Below are positions 53,590 to 64,000 of a stretch of DNA of 64,000 nt, piece after piece. The stretch is from Galeruca laticollis (lineage: Eukaryota; Arthropoda; Insecta; Coleoptera; Chrysomelidae). Position 1 is the first letter of the stretch; the number at the start of each line of letters is the position of its first letter. The stretch spans positions 52,291,813-52,355,812 of the forward strand of contig OY998176.1 in the NCBI GenBank assembly GCA_963921935.1. Reading direction: 5' to 3'. The translations under genes were made by a program, and so were the position numbers. Below the pieces are notes generated by a model, which was not told the DNA's origin, ran no database searches, and saw only the letters and a list, made by a program, of their open reading frames with translations.

Positions 53590-55360
53590 ATGCCGACCAC
53601 CTATAAACGTAAGGGAAGCTGCGCCAGAGCTACGTGGAGTGAAGAAGACTTAAAAATAGCTATTCAAGCTGTAAGCAGTGGAAATTTGGGAGTTAATGCA
53701 GTAACCAGACAATTTAAGGTGCCTTGTACTACACTGCGGAGAAAATAAGAACAGGAGTTACAAAAAATAAGCGTTTGAAACCACAAGCATTCCTTGGGGA
53801 AGAAAATGAAAGAAAAATCGTTGCGCACATTAAAAAGATGCAAAAAAGGGCTTTGCCCCAACAAGAACTATGGTGCGTATTATGGCTTATCAACTAGTTA
53901 AACAATTAGGCATTAAGCATACTTGCAACAGGAGAAACGAAAAAGCTGGCTTTGACTGGGTTATATCATTCTTGCGACGCAATCCTGATTTGACTGTTCG
54001 AAAATCAGAGGGTGTTTCACTTGCTCGAGCACGCGGTATGCATAAAGAAGATGTTGCTATTTTAAGTTACTGGGCAATATTTTAGAAGAACATGACCTGT
54101 TCAACAAGCCTGGACATCTGTATAACATGGACGAATCCGGCTTACAGTTAAACAATAGACCAGAGCATGTTATTGCGGAAAAAGGCTCCAAAAATGTAGC
54201 TGCAGTGACTTCAGGCGAAAAAGGGGAAACTGTTACGGTAATATCCTGCTGTTATGCGGAGGGTGCATTCATACCCCCTACGTACATTTGAAAGGGTAAA
54301 AATATGAAAAAGTATATGAAGATGGTATGTCTCCTGGAGCCAAAATTTATATGTCAGAAAAACCGGCGTACATAAATACAACACTTTTTCTTAAGTGGTT
54401 GCAGTCGGAATTTGTTCCTCGCAAGCCTCAAGGTCCAGTGGTTCTTATTTTGGACGGCCATGCCTCTCACTGATCTTCCGTAGAAGTTTTAGAATATGCA
54501 GAAGCGAACGAAGTCATACTTATCTGTCTCCCCAGCCATACCACACAATTTTTGCAGCCCCTCGATCGTTCATTTTTTAAGGCTTTGAAAAGTTATTATT
54601 ATGCTGCCTGCAATTTATTCTTGAGAACTAATCCAACAAGAGCAATCAACAGACTCCAGTTTGGGAAATTGTTAGCTGAAGCGTGGGAAAAAGCTACCAC
54701 AGTGAAAAATACAGTTTCAGCTTTTAGATTTACAGACATCGCTCCATTTAACCCGAACGCAATTCCAGAATATGCCTTTCCCAACAATGAACAACAGGAT
54801 GACATTAATCTTGAACTCGTCCATACCGAGAATGATACTGATTCCAACGTAACGAAACGTAATGCTGAAACGCAATCTGCAGATATGGCAAACCTTGGCA
54901 CAAATGAAAAAGAAACTCCTGGTAAAATGCTAGACGTAATTTCTCCTATTCCTAGCACGTCTTGAGTCCATGAAGTTCGAAAACGTATTCGACAGCTTGC
55001 AGAGGTCCTAACATCTCCTGAAAATATTTGTAAACGAAAAGAATTGGCTACGAAGAAAACTAAGCGTTTAATCGACAAAGAAAAAAAGAAGCAACATGTA
55101 GAATCTAAAGTGAAAACAAAGAAACGGCACAAAATAGATAGCGATATTTCCTCCAATAGCGACGAAAGCATTAGTTTAGAAAACGATTCAGACTGCGGTA
55201 CTGACGGTGAAAATGATTGCATTTGCTGCGGAGAAAATTACGAAGAAACTACAAGCAAAAGAAGACTGGTTTCAGTGTCTTGGTTGCCACAGATGGCTGC
55301 ATGACGGTTGCACCACGTTTGCAAACCATTTTCTGCGGTGTGGAAGAAAAGAAAATATTG
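53590..55360 (+). pseudogene. pogo-like (DDE_1) transposase with PHD-like tail
   Basis: ATG at 53590: PTTYKRKGSCARATWSEEDL, NLGVNAVTRQFKVPCTTLRR is a Psq/pogo N-terminal HTH. 53870-54085 is the second, CENP-B-type DNA-binding part (DWVISFLRRNPDLTVRKSEG). About 54125-54550 is the broken DDE domain: LYNMDESGLQLNNR (first Asp), VVLILDGHASH (second), LICLPSHTTQFLQPLDRSFF (third region). 54552-54965 completes it (NRLQFGKLLAEAWEKATTVK, FRFTDIAPFNPNAIP). The C-terminal tail, 55044-55350, is Lys/Asp/Ser-rich and then, in a second frame, reads CICCGENY, WFQCLGCHRWLHDGC, a PHD-like zinc finger. Many stops. Confidence 0.87.
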
Positions 55361-55951
55361 TCATGTAATATTCGACTTGCTTCTTGTTCTTATTTGTTAT
55401 GTTTTAGGTATATAATCATTTTTTAGTTACCTATATATCGTTTTATACTTTTTGTAACATTAATAACCATTAAAGGTCTTCGTTACTGTGTTTAGTTTGT
55501 CAACGTTTTTCTCTCTATTTTTTGTGTGCGCCATTTCACCTATGACAATAGAGTGAGTTGGTTTTTTTCTGGAATATTTAGAATTTTTATTATTTGGCAA
55601 GAAACTTGAAAATAGAAAAGTTTCCCATCTTACTTTGTGCATTTAGTCATGGACAACGTTCATTACTATGAGAGACTTTATATCTTGGTATATATTTTGA
55701 TTTATTAAAAAAATTAAAAAGGTGTGCCATCTCTCCCGGAATTACCCTATACTCCCTGAGGTATCTAAATGACAAATGTTTTTTTCTTTTTTATCAGATT
55801 TCGGCTAAACGACACTTGCCCCCCCCCCCCATATTTTTTGGAGACGTTCTTGCTGTTTTTCGTAACTCATTTTGACGCTTTGTTCACCCAATCACGCATG
55901 AAACAGAATTGCACGAAAGTTTTGCGGATACCCTGTAAACTTGTCGTTGAG

Positions 55952-56023
55952 GCACAGTATTCGTACCTCGCGGCACATGCGGCTCAATTGTACGTTCTGT
56001 GCCGCGAGGTACCAACGCTGTGC
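55952..56023. repeat. Long hairpin (26-bp imperfect arms)
   Basis: GTACCTCGCGGCACA (55963-55977) is exactly complementary to 55998-56012, with further pairing of GCACAG outside. The loop is about 20 bp. Two poly-C/poly-T runs lie just to the left (about 55780-55830). Confidence 0.9.
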
Positions 56024-57416
56024 TACATTTTTTTTGCAAAAATGCGGGAAACAATAACAGCTATGATAATTTTGAAAATAATTCTGTGTTCTACAAATGA
56101 AATTATTTTGAAATCTGGGCAAAACAAAATTTGGCACAGGGGGACCCAATTTTTCTTTCTCATGGCGGCAGCCAACGTGTTAAATTTAGAAAATAATGAA
56201 ACAAATCACGTAACAAACAGGATATATACAAATAATACAATAGTTGGAGATCTTAGACTACCAATTTCTAGATTAAATATTGGTCAGGATTTTGGTATCA
56301 TGTTTCAACCACGCATGTAGGACTGTTGGTAGTGGAACTTACAGTAAATTTAAAGTAGAGCTATATAAATTTATGTGCAAAAATACTTTATACTTTGTTG
56401 ACAAGTTCTTTCGGTGTAGAAGACAAATTATAAGAACATAACTAATCTTTAATATTATTAAACGCTAATATAGTGGGTACATTTAGCTCCTCTCCACGCT
56501 AGTTCTACAGAAGCATTTAAAAAAATCACTCGATAACAATAGTAAGTGTCATAGAGGTATATTACATTTATGTATTACTATTAAATATTTTCAAATTATG
56601 TAATGCTTTTAAGAAAGGAGACTGTTATATTTTGAGTATTGATCAATTCTAAATTTTTCCCAACTAGAGGCTTAATAACCTCTTTATTATTAACGATTTT
56701 ATCAATTTTCCATACAATTTTTGAAATATTTTGTAATAAATTGAAAACAACTTTATTTTTGAGATTTTTTGAAAATTGTCAGTTTTTACCTGAAGATTTG
56801 TTTATTGTAAAAACGTGTGACGCGCTTTCCTGCCGCTTGCTTCTTCACCTCTCACACAGGTTCTCAGCGACTGACGCGTCACTTTGGACACCCTCGATGC
56901 AAAGTTCTTTTGCAAACAAACGCTCGGGCGCCATATTATTTTACGTGGTTTACTCCACGGCCCCTTGACCCTCGGCGTCAAGAGTTCCAGGTAGCCTCAG
57001 ATGGAGGTTACGGAAAATTCCAGGGGTCTCGTTGAATTCAACACTCCTACAAAACCTATAAACCTTAGACGGTGATGCTACGGGATATTAAGAAAACACT
57101 GATCGTATTTATTTGTATATTACAAGTCTTACTTAATATATACACATACAGAATAATATTCAACAATTTCTGATCAAGCGGTACCGAATCAATTCAATAT
57201 ATCAACAGTAAGCAAATGTGTTCAAGCGTTATGTTATTATGCACCATGCGAAATTTGCCGGTATTAAGGAATGTAAGCAATGACACAATAAAACAGGTGT
57301 AAGCAAGCAAATGCAATTTGTTAATAACAGCGGAAGCGGTATAAGCAGTTTTGTAATTATGCGGTAAGCAGCAGTAAAACAATAATTACCTATCACGGTA
57401 GTCCACGGAATAAAAC
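56024..57416. other. Unassigned stretch
   Basis: Several plus-strand frames (for example 56639-56968) are low-complexity or Phe/Leu-rich without motifs. 56815-57050 is GC-richer and contains CCACGGCCCCTTGACCCTCG, but nothing recognisable as a gene. Confidence 0.4.
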
Positions 57417-57960
57417 TATCTTCGAGGTAGGGATAGTCAATCGGGATAGGTGGAAAAATGTGACCAGACCAGTTTATAACGAAAAAAAACTGAAGAATTT
57501 AAACTAGATTATCAATCAATCAGTGGCAACAGCCTCGTACTCGATTGAGAATCTAATTTTTATAGGGGAATTGACACTTTAAATCTTCAAATCAATTTAA
57601 ATTAGATTACCAATCAATCAGTTGCAACAGCCTCGTACTCGATTGAGAATCTAATTTTCTTATAGGGGAATTGACGCTTTGAATTTTCTATCTTCGCGGT
57701 AGGAATAGTCAATCGGGATAGATGGGAAAATGTGACCAGACCAGTTTATAACAAAAGAAACTAAAGAATTTAAACTGGATTATCAATCAATCAGTGGCAA
57801 CAGCCTCGTACTCGATTGAGAATCTAATTTTTTCAGGGGAATTGACACTTTAAATTTTCAAATCAATTTGAATTAGATTACCAAGCAATCAGTGGCAAAA
57901 GCCTCGTACTCGATTGAGAATCTAATTTTTTATAGGGGAATTGACACTTTAAATTTTCAA
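57417..57960. repeat. Higher-order tandem repeat, about 271 bp x 2
   Basis: Two copies of a 271-bp unit (starts CTATCTTCG at 57417 and 57688). Each contains two about 100-bp subunits with CAGCCTCGTACTCGATTGAG and TAGGGGAATTGAC. TAGATT and AATCTA bracket each subunit as an inverted pair, so the subunits can form hairpins. Confidence 0.92.
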
Positions 57961-58029
57961 ATAATTTCCAGTTACTTGGAAAGTACTGGACGGTCGGATA
58001 CTCGATTTACGGTCAAATTCTCACTCTAA

Positions 58030-58190
58030 ACTAACTTAATATCAATCACTGAATAATGACTTTTGCCAACAACTGAACAATAATTTTAATCGCAATAACT
58101 GAATATAATAACTAAATTTCAATAACCGAATATAACAAATTAATCTCAATAACTGAATGATAACTTCAATAATCAAATAATTAATGCCTT
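58030..58190. repeat. Degenerate AACTGAATAAT short tandem repeats
   Basis: Seven or so loose copies of (C)AATAACTGAATAATAA-like units. Diverged. Confidence 0.65.
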
Positions 58191-58680
58191 TTTACCGCTC
58201 AGTTTTTGAATTTATAATTTACTTCCTACCTTAATTTGGCAATAATCGTAGTGAGGGAAATCGATTTAATTACAGCAAGAGGTATTTCTATTTGTACGGA
58301 ACGACTCCGGTTTTAAATAAAATAGTTTATATACCGGGCGTCCTCGATAATTTAAATTTTGAAAAGTGGAATTTAATACATTTTATATATTTCCTTAAAT
58401 GCTAAATCACGGCTTTTGAGTTACTAATGAAATAAATACTTAAATTCATATTACGGGCTTGAAACGGTACCAGAAAACAAAGTTGTAAAGTAAGTAACGA
58501 GTTATATTCACTTATTGAACTTAAAATACCATCGGAACAAAATCATATAATGCTTCAAAAAAATAACTCGTTACAAACGTTTATAACGTTCTAACAATAA
58601 GAACATTTTTGTAAATACTGACAATTTTTTTGAATCTTAAAATAAACATTCAACCACTACTTTTAAATTTGCCGCCATTA

Positions 58681-61131
58681 TACTCGATAGTCGAAATTGT
58701 GTAAAGTGAGTCAGAGCTATCTAATCAACACTTTGGTTAAAGCGCAGTTGCCATATGTATCCTAGAGAGAAATGCTGTATTTTATAAATACACTTCAAAT
58801 CCATTGTGTCAATATTTCAGGTACAAAAGATGCAATGTAATTAAGTCAATACCAATTTAATATATTTATTTCAAATTTCAAGCAGACTAATAATAATTAG
58901 TTTACTTGAAATGTGAAATAAAGTGTATATTTCTTGAACGCAAAGTTTGTTGTGAAAAACTCGCCGATTTGACAATGTTGGAGAGTCGCTTCAATGTTCC
59001 GGCTTTGAGAACGAGATAGATAGATCGAGCTACGCGAATGAAACAGTGATAGTAAACAGTTATGTGAGGTGTTTATTCTCTTCATGAGCGTAACATCAGT
59101 ATTTGTGTTGTGGTTTTGTGTGATAAATCGGTTATTATTGGTATTTATTGTAATATTTATATCGGTATATTTAGTGACAATAATGGCGGAGTGTAGCGGT
59201 GTTGGCGATAGAAAACGGCGTCGTAACAATTTAATTCGGGAAGAAAAAGTCCTCATATTAAATGTGTACGAAGGACTGCGTGCCATGGACAAACAGTTGG
59301 GTGTTAGTGACGCTGTGATTAAGTGCAGTTATTTAACTAAAGTTTCTGAGAGTACTATATACAATATTCTAAAGAAATCGCGGGACGGATCTTTGACAAG
59401 AGAACGAGGTGAAAACTGTAAACCGGAAAGTAGGGGAAGAAAGAAAATTGTTTTGGACGACCAAACACGGAATGCTATACGTAGGGAAATACATTCTTTT
59501 TATTTTAGGAATGAAATCCCCTCGGTAGCTAAATTGAGCAAGGTAATAGAAGCTGATGATACTTTACAAAGCATCAGTGATAAAGTTTTGAGACGAACTT
59601 TAAAATTAATGAATTTTCGTTACCAAACAAGAAGTAGAAACAGTGCCTTAATTGAACGAAATGACATTGTGGAATGGAGGAGAAATTATTTAAAACAGAT
59701 ACGACAGTTTCGTAACGAAGGACGGCACATATTATCTTGACGAAACATGGTTAAATGAAGGCCACACTGTGTCAAAAGTGTGGCAAGACATGAATATACG
59801 AAGCAATCGACAAGCCTTTATGGAGGGTTTCTCTTCCGGTTTAAAAGCTCCCTCTGGGAAAGGACGTCGACTGATTATCACTCACATTGGCAGCGAGGAA
59901 GGATTTGTAGAAGGTGGATTGCTAAGTTTTCAGTCCAAAAAAACTGTCGATTACCATGAAGAGATGGATGGTAACCGGTTTGAAACATGGTTTCGATCAA
60001 TTTTAACAAAGGTAACTCCTGGTTCAGTGATAGTTATGGATAATGCTTCATACCACTCTCGTCGACTGGAGCAAATACCTACTTCAGCTAGCCGCAAGAG
60101 GGTTATAATTGATTGGTTAGAGAGTAAAAGCATTCCGCACAACGAGGCAATGCCAAAAGTTGAATTATTATCTCTCGTACGGAAACATAAAAGCAGTTAT
60201 ATTAAGTACGTTGTCGATGAAATGACGAAAGATTTCAACGTCTCAGTTGTTAGACTTCCTCCCTACCACTATGAGTTAAACCCCATCGAGCTGGTTTGGG
60301 CCCAAGTGAAAAATTATGTTGCGAGAAAAAACAGTACATTCAAAATGGTTGACGTTGAGAAACTGTTTGACGAGGCGCTGCATACCGTTACTGCTGAGAG
60401 TTGGCGTAAATGTATTCAACACGTATTAAAAGAAGAAATAAAGTTTTGGGATTTAGACATACGTGTAGAAGTAATGACGGAACCACTCATTATCGATATA
60501 GGAGGAGAAAGCGATGATTCTGAGGAGTCGTCAGGGAGTGATACCGCTTCCAGTTAGTCAGACATTTTACAAGTGACCTCACAACATACCTATACTTATT
60601 GGTAATTTATTTTGGTCTTGACAAACAACTTTTTTTTAGTTTTAGTAGTAGTAAGTTGGAATTGACTTTTAGACATTTTTTTATTTTGTTTTAACTTACT
60701 TATGAACAACTTGTGATAAGTTATTATTTCAAATGTTAAAAATTGAAATTCCAGATATTTCAGTATTCGCACCCTTAAACTATGATACGCTCATGGAGTT
60801 CACTTTAAATCGGTAGATAACCGATGACGTCACTTTACAGAATTTCGACTATCGACTTTTTTATATACATCTTATTATAGCTTTTCCTTAAAAATGTGTA
60901 TTATTCTTGGTAACACCCTGTATATACATAATGATACCTACCATAATAATTTCGTATTTCTGTTCTCTCAAATTTAAACGCCAGAGCGTACAAGAACATT
61001 TTCTATTTATTTTTTATTTAGGACTATGAAGAACCCTTCAAAAATGATGCGCTCATGAAGCTTCTGCAACTGATTTCATGGACAGTAAGAGCGATGAGTC
61101 ACTTTACAGAATTTCGACTATGGAGTATAGG
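58681..61131 (+). mobile_element. IS630/Tc1-type element with doubled right end
   Basis: Left end TACTCGATAGTCGAAATTGT (58681). Two right ends match it in inverse: 60830-60855 and 61099-61129. The outer one pairs over a longer stretch (also TATACTC). The transposase lies between left and first right end. The 60755-61131 segment is a loose duplication (GATACGCTCATG / GATGCGCTCATG). Confidence 0.72.
59183..60557 (+). pseudogene. IS630-type transposase (DDE_3), one frameshift
   Basis: Probable start ATG at 59183 (MAECSGVGDRKRRRNN); an upstream in-frame hydrophobic stretch from 59069 is probably untranslated. The N-terminal HTH (KVSESTIYNILKKS), a second HTH-like part (IPSVAKLSKVIEADDTLQSI) and the linker run to 59740. 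A single-base loss near 59735 shifts the frame; the protein continues YYLDETWLNEGHTVSK (first Asp) through 60557. VIVMDNASYHSRR carries the second Asp, and YELNPIELVWAQVKNYVARK the final Glu. Acidic Ser-rich end (GGESDDSEESSGSD). Apart from the shift it is intact, the best preserved transposase in the window. Confidence 0.88.
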
Positions 61132-61567
61132 TCTATTTAAATCGCCAATTCTTCTCTTTGTTAGAAGTGGCCTAATACCACTTACATGTTCATCCTTATT
61201 TTACTTAGTTTCGCGACCGGTCACGACTCCTACTCTCTAACATGGAACTTACAATGCTAAGTAGGGTTGTGTTGTGATTCTGAAGCAATATTCAAGTGTG
61301 CGATGGTATTTTGCGTATAATGCGAAATGGTTCGGAATAAATATCATGCTGTAGAAAAATATACTTGCTTATACAATTATAAGGTAGCAGAATATTCTCG
61401 AAAAGATTTTAACGAAAAAGTTCAGGTAGCAGTAGCCAAAGAAGTAAACGACATATATAAGTTATTTATCAATACATTTTATTTGTAACAAACCTTGTGT
61501 TTCAAATGAAAAATGGTTTTGATATATTTCCGTAGCCAAGATAGGAAGTACTGGGATAAATAATATC

Positions 61568-61770
61568 TCAAAATTTGTGTATTCGATCTGTTTCAAATAC
61601 GTTTTGGTCATTTGCAAACATATCAGGAGATCTGTCAATAGTATCATCTTTCTCTTCCTCCTCTACATCATACTCTGTTAAATACGGTCTTCCGTCCCTT
61701 ATGTAAAAATAGTTATGAAGAATACAAACAGCTCGAATAATATGATCAATAGATTTAAATTTTACAACGA
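61568..61770 (-). pseudogene. Harbinger transposase, C-terminal fragment
   Basis: Minus strand reads KSIDHIIRAVCILHNYFYIR, then DGRPYLTEYDVEEEEKDDTI and DRSPDMFANDQ to a stop at 61568-61570. A-x-C-I-L-H-N-Y is the conserved segment after the final acid of HARBI1-type nucleases. Confidence 0.7.
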
Positions 61771-61799
61771 ATCACAGTCCATAACACCTGATATAATTG

Positions 61800-63580
61800 T
61801 GGAATCATGCCAAAAGAACATTATTTTACAGATTAGCTGCCTCTACTAAATAATTGAATATCCGATTCTTGTTATTCAGTCTTTTCTTCGGATATTGATA
61901 GACAATTAGTAGATAATTATATTCACAATTACAATGAAAACATTAAATTATCTTATTAGAAAATAAATAAATAATTGCAAGAAACTAAAGATAAAGTTAT
62001 TTCAAACACCAATGAAAGTAGAGTAGACCTACCAAACCCTCTATCTACAAAAATATGTGTCAAAAATAAGCAGATTATAAGGAAAATAGATAATAGATAT
62101 CATCCATAAAAAAGAATCCTTGAATAGAAAAAATAGAACAGCAAAAATTGTAACACGTCATTTTAATATCGCTAAAGATATTCATATTTCAAATAATATA
62201 AAACGACCTAAGAAGACTTTTATTACAGAATAAATTTAATATTAGAACATTTCAAACAAATCGAGTTCATCTACAAAGGTTAATATGATATACTACACGT
62301 GCTACATGAGAATTTCATTTTTTTAATCATATGCTGCATTAAGTTTTAATTATTTATAAAGTAATATTAGATATAATACAAACTGTAGATATTTCCTGCA
62401 TCCGAGTATAATTAAATTAAAGGAATTATTTCAAGTTGCAAAAAATATATTCGTATTCTAAATTACAATTACCGTTGGAATTGAAATAAAAGAATATTTT
62501 AAACTTCAAAACAATTTCAGATATAACATGTACAGTAAGAGAAATAAAATATTTTTTATCAATTCCCATCGATTTTAATATGGAGTTTGAATTATTTTAT
62601 TTATTACCGATACTTACTAAGTTATAATCAGAATTCGTAATAATAATACCAAGTTCAAAGTATTTGCGAAGTTCTGATACACATATAAAACCTCTAAACG
62701 ATATTTGTAGAAGAAGCGAAAGTTCCCAATGTGCTTCACACCTTCAAAAAAATAATAAACACTTAAGTGAAGAACCAATATTATTAATAGTACCTGTGAA
62801 TACACTAAAATCCAAATTATTGGAAATCACTAAGCAATTATTTCAGAAATTAATCAATATCTACCACTATTCCCATATAAAGAAAACATTGATTATTAAA
62901 TGTTCAGAAGATACACAAATCAACATTTTAAAAGGAATATTCCTAATCACGAACTCGTAAAATAACTTTTAAAAATCAAGAATTAATATTTCAGGAAAGA
63001 ACTTTTGGTCAACAACTGGTACTGTATAACCTTCAGACACATTTTAACAGAATTAAAATCCAGCCAACACATGAAGAAAAATTAAATCTCCAGATTCCTA
63101 GCATAATCCTTTCCATAATCTAACACAGTATTGATAATTATTTGGCTACTGGTGAAGAAATTTCAGGAAATAATAAAGTCAGAAGAAGCTACTATGGAAT
63201 TACACGAAAAGTGAATTTAACTTCCAGGGGTGCCTCGATCTATTGGGGGAGGTGCTATATACTTAATTACATATTAAAAAAATTGCTTAAACAGTAAATT
63301 TGGTAGTCACCTGATATTTTATAATTTGTTGAACCTTATTTTTGCTTATATTGTAATTTTAACCTTTTGAATTTTTTAGTTTATAGTGTCAGTCTAGAAT
63401 CTACGTCGCAACTTGTAACTTTTCTTAATAAATAATTTTTAAAAAAGCTTTTCCCGAGTGTGAAAAGTTAATTTTGATGACTGATCATAAATTGTACGCT
63501 GTAAAGAATGGTAATTACTTACTTTAGAGTTATTAATTGCTTTCTTTCACATTTTTTCAGAAATATGTATCTTTCTTTTG
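61800..63580. other. Unassigned AT-rich stretch between Harbinger parts
   Basis: A 98-codon plus-strand frame (62664-62960) contains no motif I recognise (EEPILLIVPVNTLKSKLLEI). Sequence of similar base composition runs from 61840 to 63200, which suggests one insertion of unknown type within the Harbinger element. Confidence 0.35.
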
Positions 63581-63589
63581 GGCGTGAGA

Positions 63590-63790
63590 TCTAACTTCTT
63601 CAACCAGCTCAAGAATCAATTATTTCGACATCCGGTAAATAATTTGAACTTCACTGGGTGCTTGTCGACTTCCATAGAAGCAACGATTATTCTATTTTTT
63701 GGTCTCTTGCAATAAAAGGATGCATCCACGATTTCCTTTTCTTAGACTTTCTATTTTTTCTATTTCGCAAGTACCAGTACATTGAAATCA
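63590..63790 (-). pseudogene. Possible Harbinger transposase, N-terminal fragment
   Basis: Minus-strand frames read KNRKSKKRKSWMHPFIARDQ, then after shifts DKHPVKFKLF, IYRMSK and LILELVEEVRSH. W-x-H-P-x-x-x-x-R, D-x-x-x-F and F/Y-R-M-S-x-x-x-F/I-x-x-L are the order of the Harbinger nuclease N-terminus. It fits the C-terminal piece at 61568 on the same strand, about 1.8 kb away. Confidence 0.4.
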
Positions 63791-64000
63791 CATCGTCGTC
63801 TTCAAGGTATGACATTGTTCACTGAACAAAAATGTAGTATTCAGAAAACACGTTGCTTTGGTGTGACAACTCCATGTTGCCTGCTTGTGTTATGATAAAA
63901 TTGTATCGAGCAGCTTTAATTGGATAAGGGCGTAATAAAGTCTATTTTCGAACTCCTCTCAAAAATTTCCGATAACTTCACCGGGAATTGACTAAGCTGC

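Larger units (their letters stand above)
49820..55747 (+). mobile_element. pogo-type DNA transposon, about 5.9 kb with a LINE inside
   Basis: Terminal inverted repeats GGTAATTCCGGGAGAGATGG at about 49821 and its complement at 55727-55746, flanked by TA (49818-49819 and 55748-55749). GAGATGGC motifs recur subterminally (49849, and in reverse at 53491 and 53530), suggesting transposase-binding sites. Without the LINE at 50149-52077 it is about 4.0 kb. The transposase is at 53590-55360. Confidence 0.87.

Noticed and set aside
54599..55222. 207-codon minus-strand ORF
   Set aside because: Antisense shadow of the pogo transposase C-terminus; low-complexity Ser/Phe composition and no motif.
55769..56320. 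183-codon plus-strand ORF as a gene
   Set aside because: It begins in poly-T/poly-C runs, spans the 55952-56023 hairpin, and shows no domain or codon bias.
59069..59182. Hydrophobic N-terminal extension of the IS630 transposase as a signal peptide
   Set aside because: The MAECSGVGDRKRRRNN start at 59183 fits the family and the truncated relative at 4781; the upstream Val/Leu/Ile stretch is likely 5' untranslated sequence.

Overview
This window is eukaryotic and almost certainly insect DNA. It is AT-rich, has long (TA)n tracts and GT-AG introns, and shows no bacterial-style gene packing. It is dominated by old transposable elements of insect type (BEL/Pao, Gypsy, Jockey/CR1/RTE-like LINEs, Penelope, mariner/Tc1, pogo, piggyBac, Merlin, Harbinger, Crypton). 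The mix resembles a beetle genome, but no host gene seen here fixes the order.

One host gene stands out: a minus-strand sterol O-acyltransferase (SOAT/ACAT, MBOAT family). Its last three exons lie at 46549-46706, 36519-36843 and 25105-25473. Their splice phases fit exactly (phase 2 to 1, then phase 0) and the translation is continuous. The two introns, about 9.7 and 11.0 kb, are filled with nested transposons. No upstream exon was found between 46707 and 64000.

Layout. 1-1.4 kb: broken Crypton-like tyrosine recombinase. 1.57-3.43 kb: mariner-like element in a nested inverted repeat. 3.57-4.16 kb: near-perfect fold-back element between two TA microsatellites. 4.8-7.4 kb: IS630/mariner remnants. 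8.0-17.3 kb: a Jockey-like LINE split by a minus-strand Gypsy element, which itself carries a Tc1 element (10374-12202) and a tandem-repeat fold-back element (13436-15240). 17.4-20.0 kb: BEL/Pao end and LTR with palindromic tandem repeats. 20.0-20.7 kb: Penelope GIY-YIG fragment with a candidate hammerhead ribozyme. 20.8-21.7 kb: C-terminal part of a pogo-type protein. 21.75-24.9 kb: piggyBac remnant between two copies of the fold-back arm. 25.1-46.7 kb: SOAT exons with intronic BEL, LINE, mariner (holding an intron-containing tyrosine-recombinase gene), a 77-bp Penelope mini-insertion, Gypsy fragments, and a CR1/Jockey-like LINE split by an RTE element. 47.4-49.6 kb: CXC-type ORF, Merlin fragment and a MITE with a short ORF. 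49.8-55.75 kb: pogo element with a LINE inside. 56-58.2 kb: hairpin and tandem repeats. 58.7-61.1 kb: near-complete IS630-type element. 61.6-63.7 kb: Harbinger remnants.

Nearly every transposase or polymerase has stops or frameshifts, so the elements look dead. The most informative signals are several insertions whose empty site can be read directly from the interrupted reading frame (RTE in a LINE, mini-Penelope in BEL, LINE in BEL, Tc1 in Gypsy, mariner in BEL). They give target-site duplications and a relative order of insertion. No bacterial operon, CRISPR array, rRNA or convincing tRNA gene was seen.
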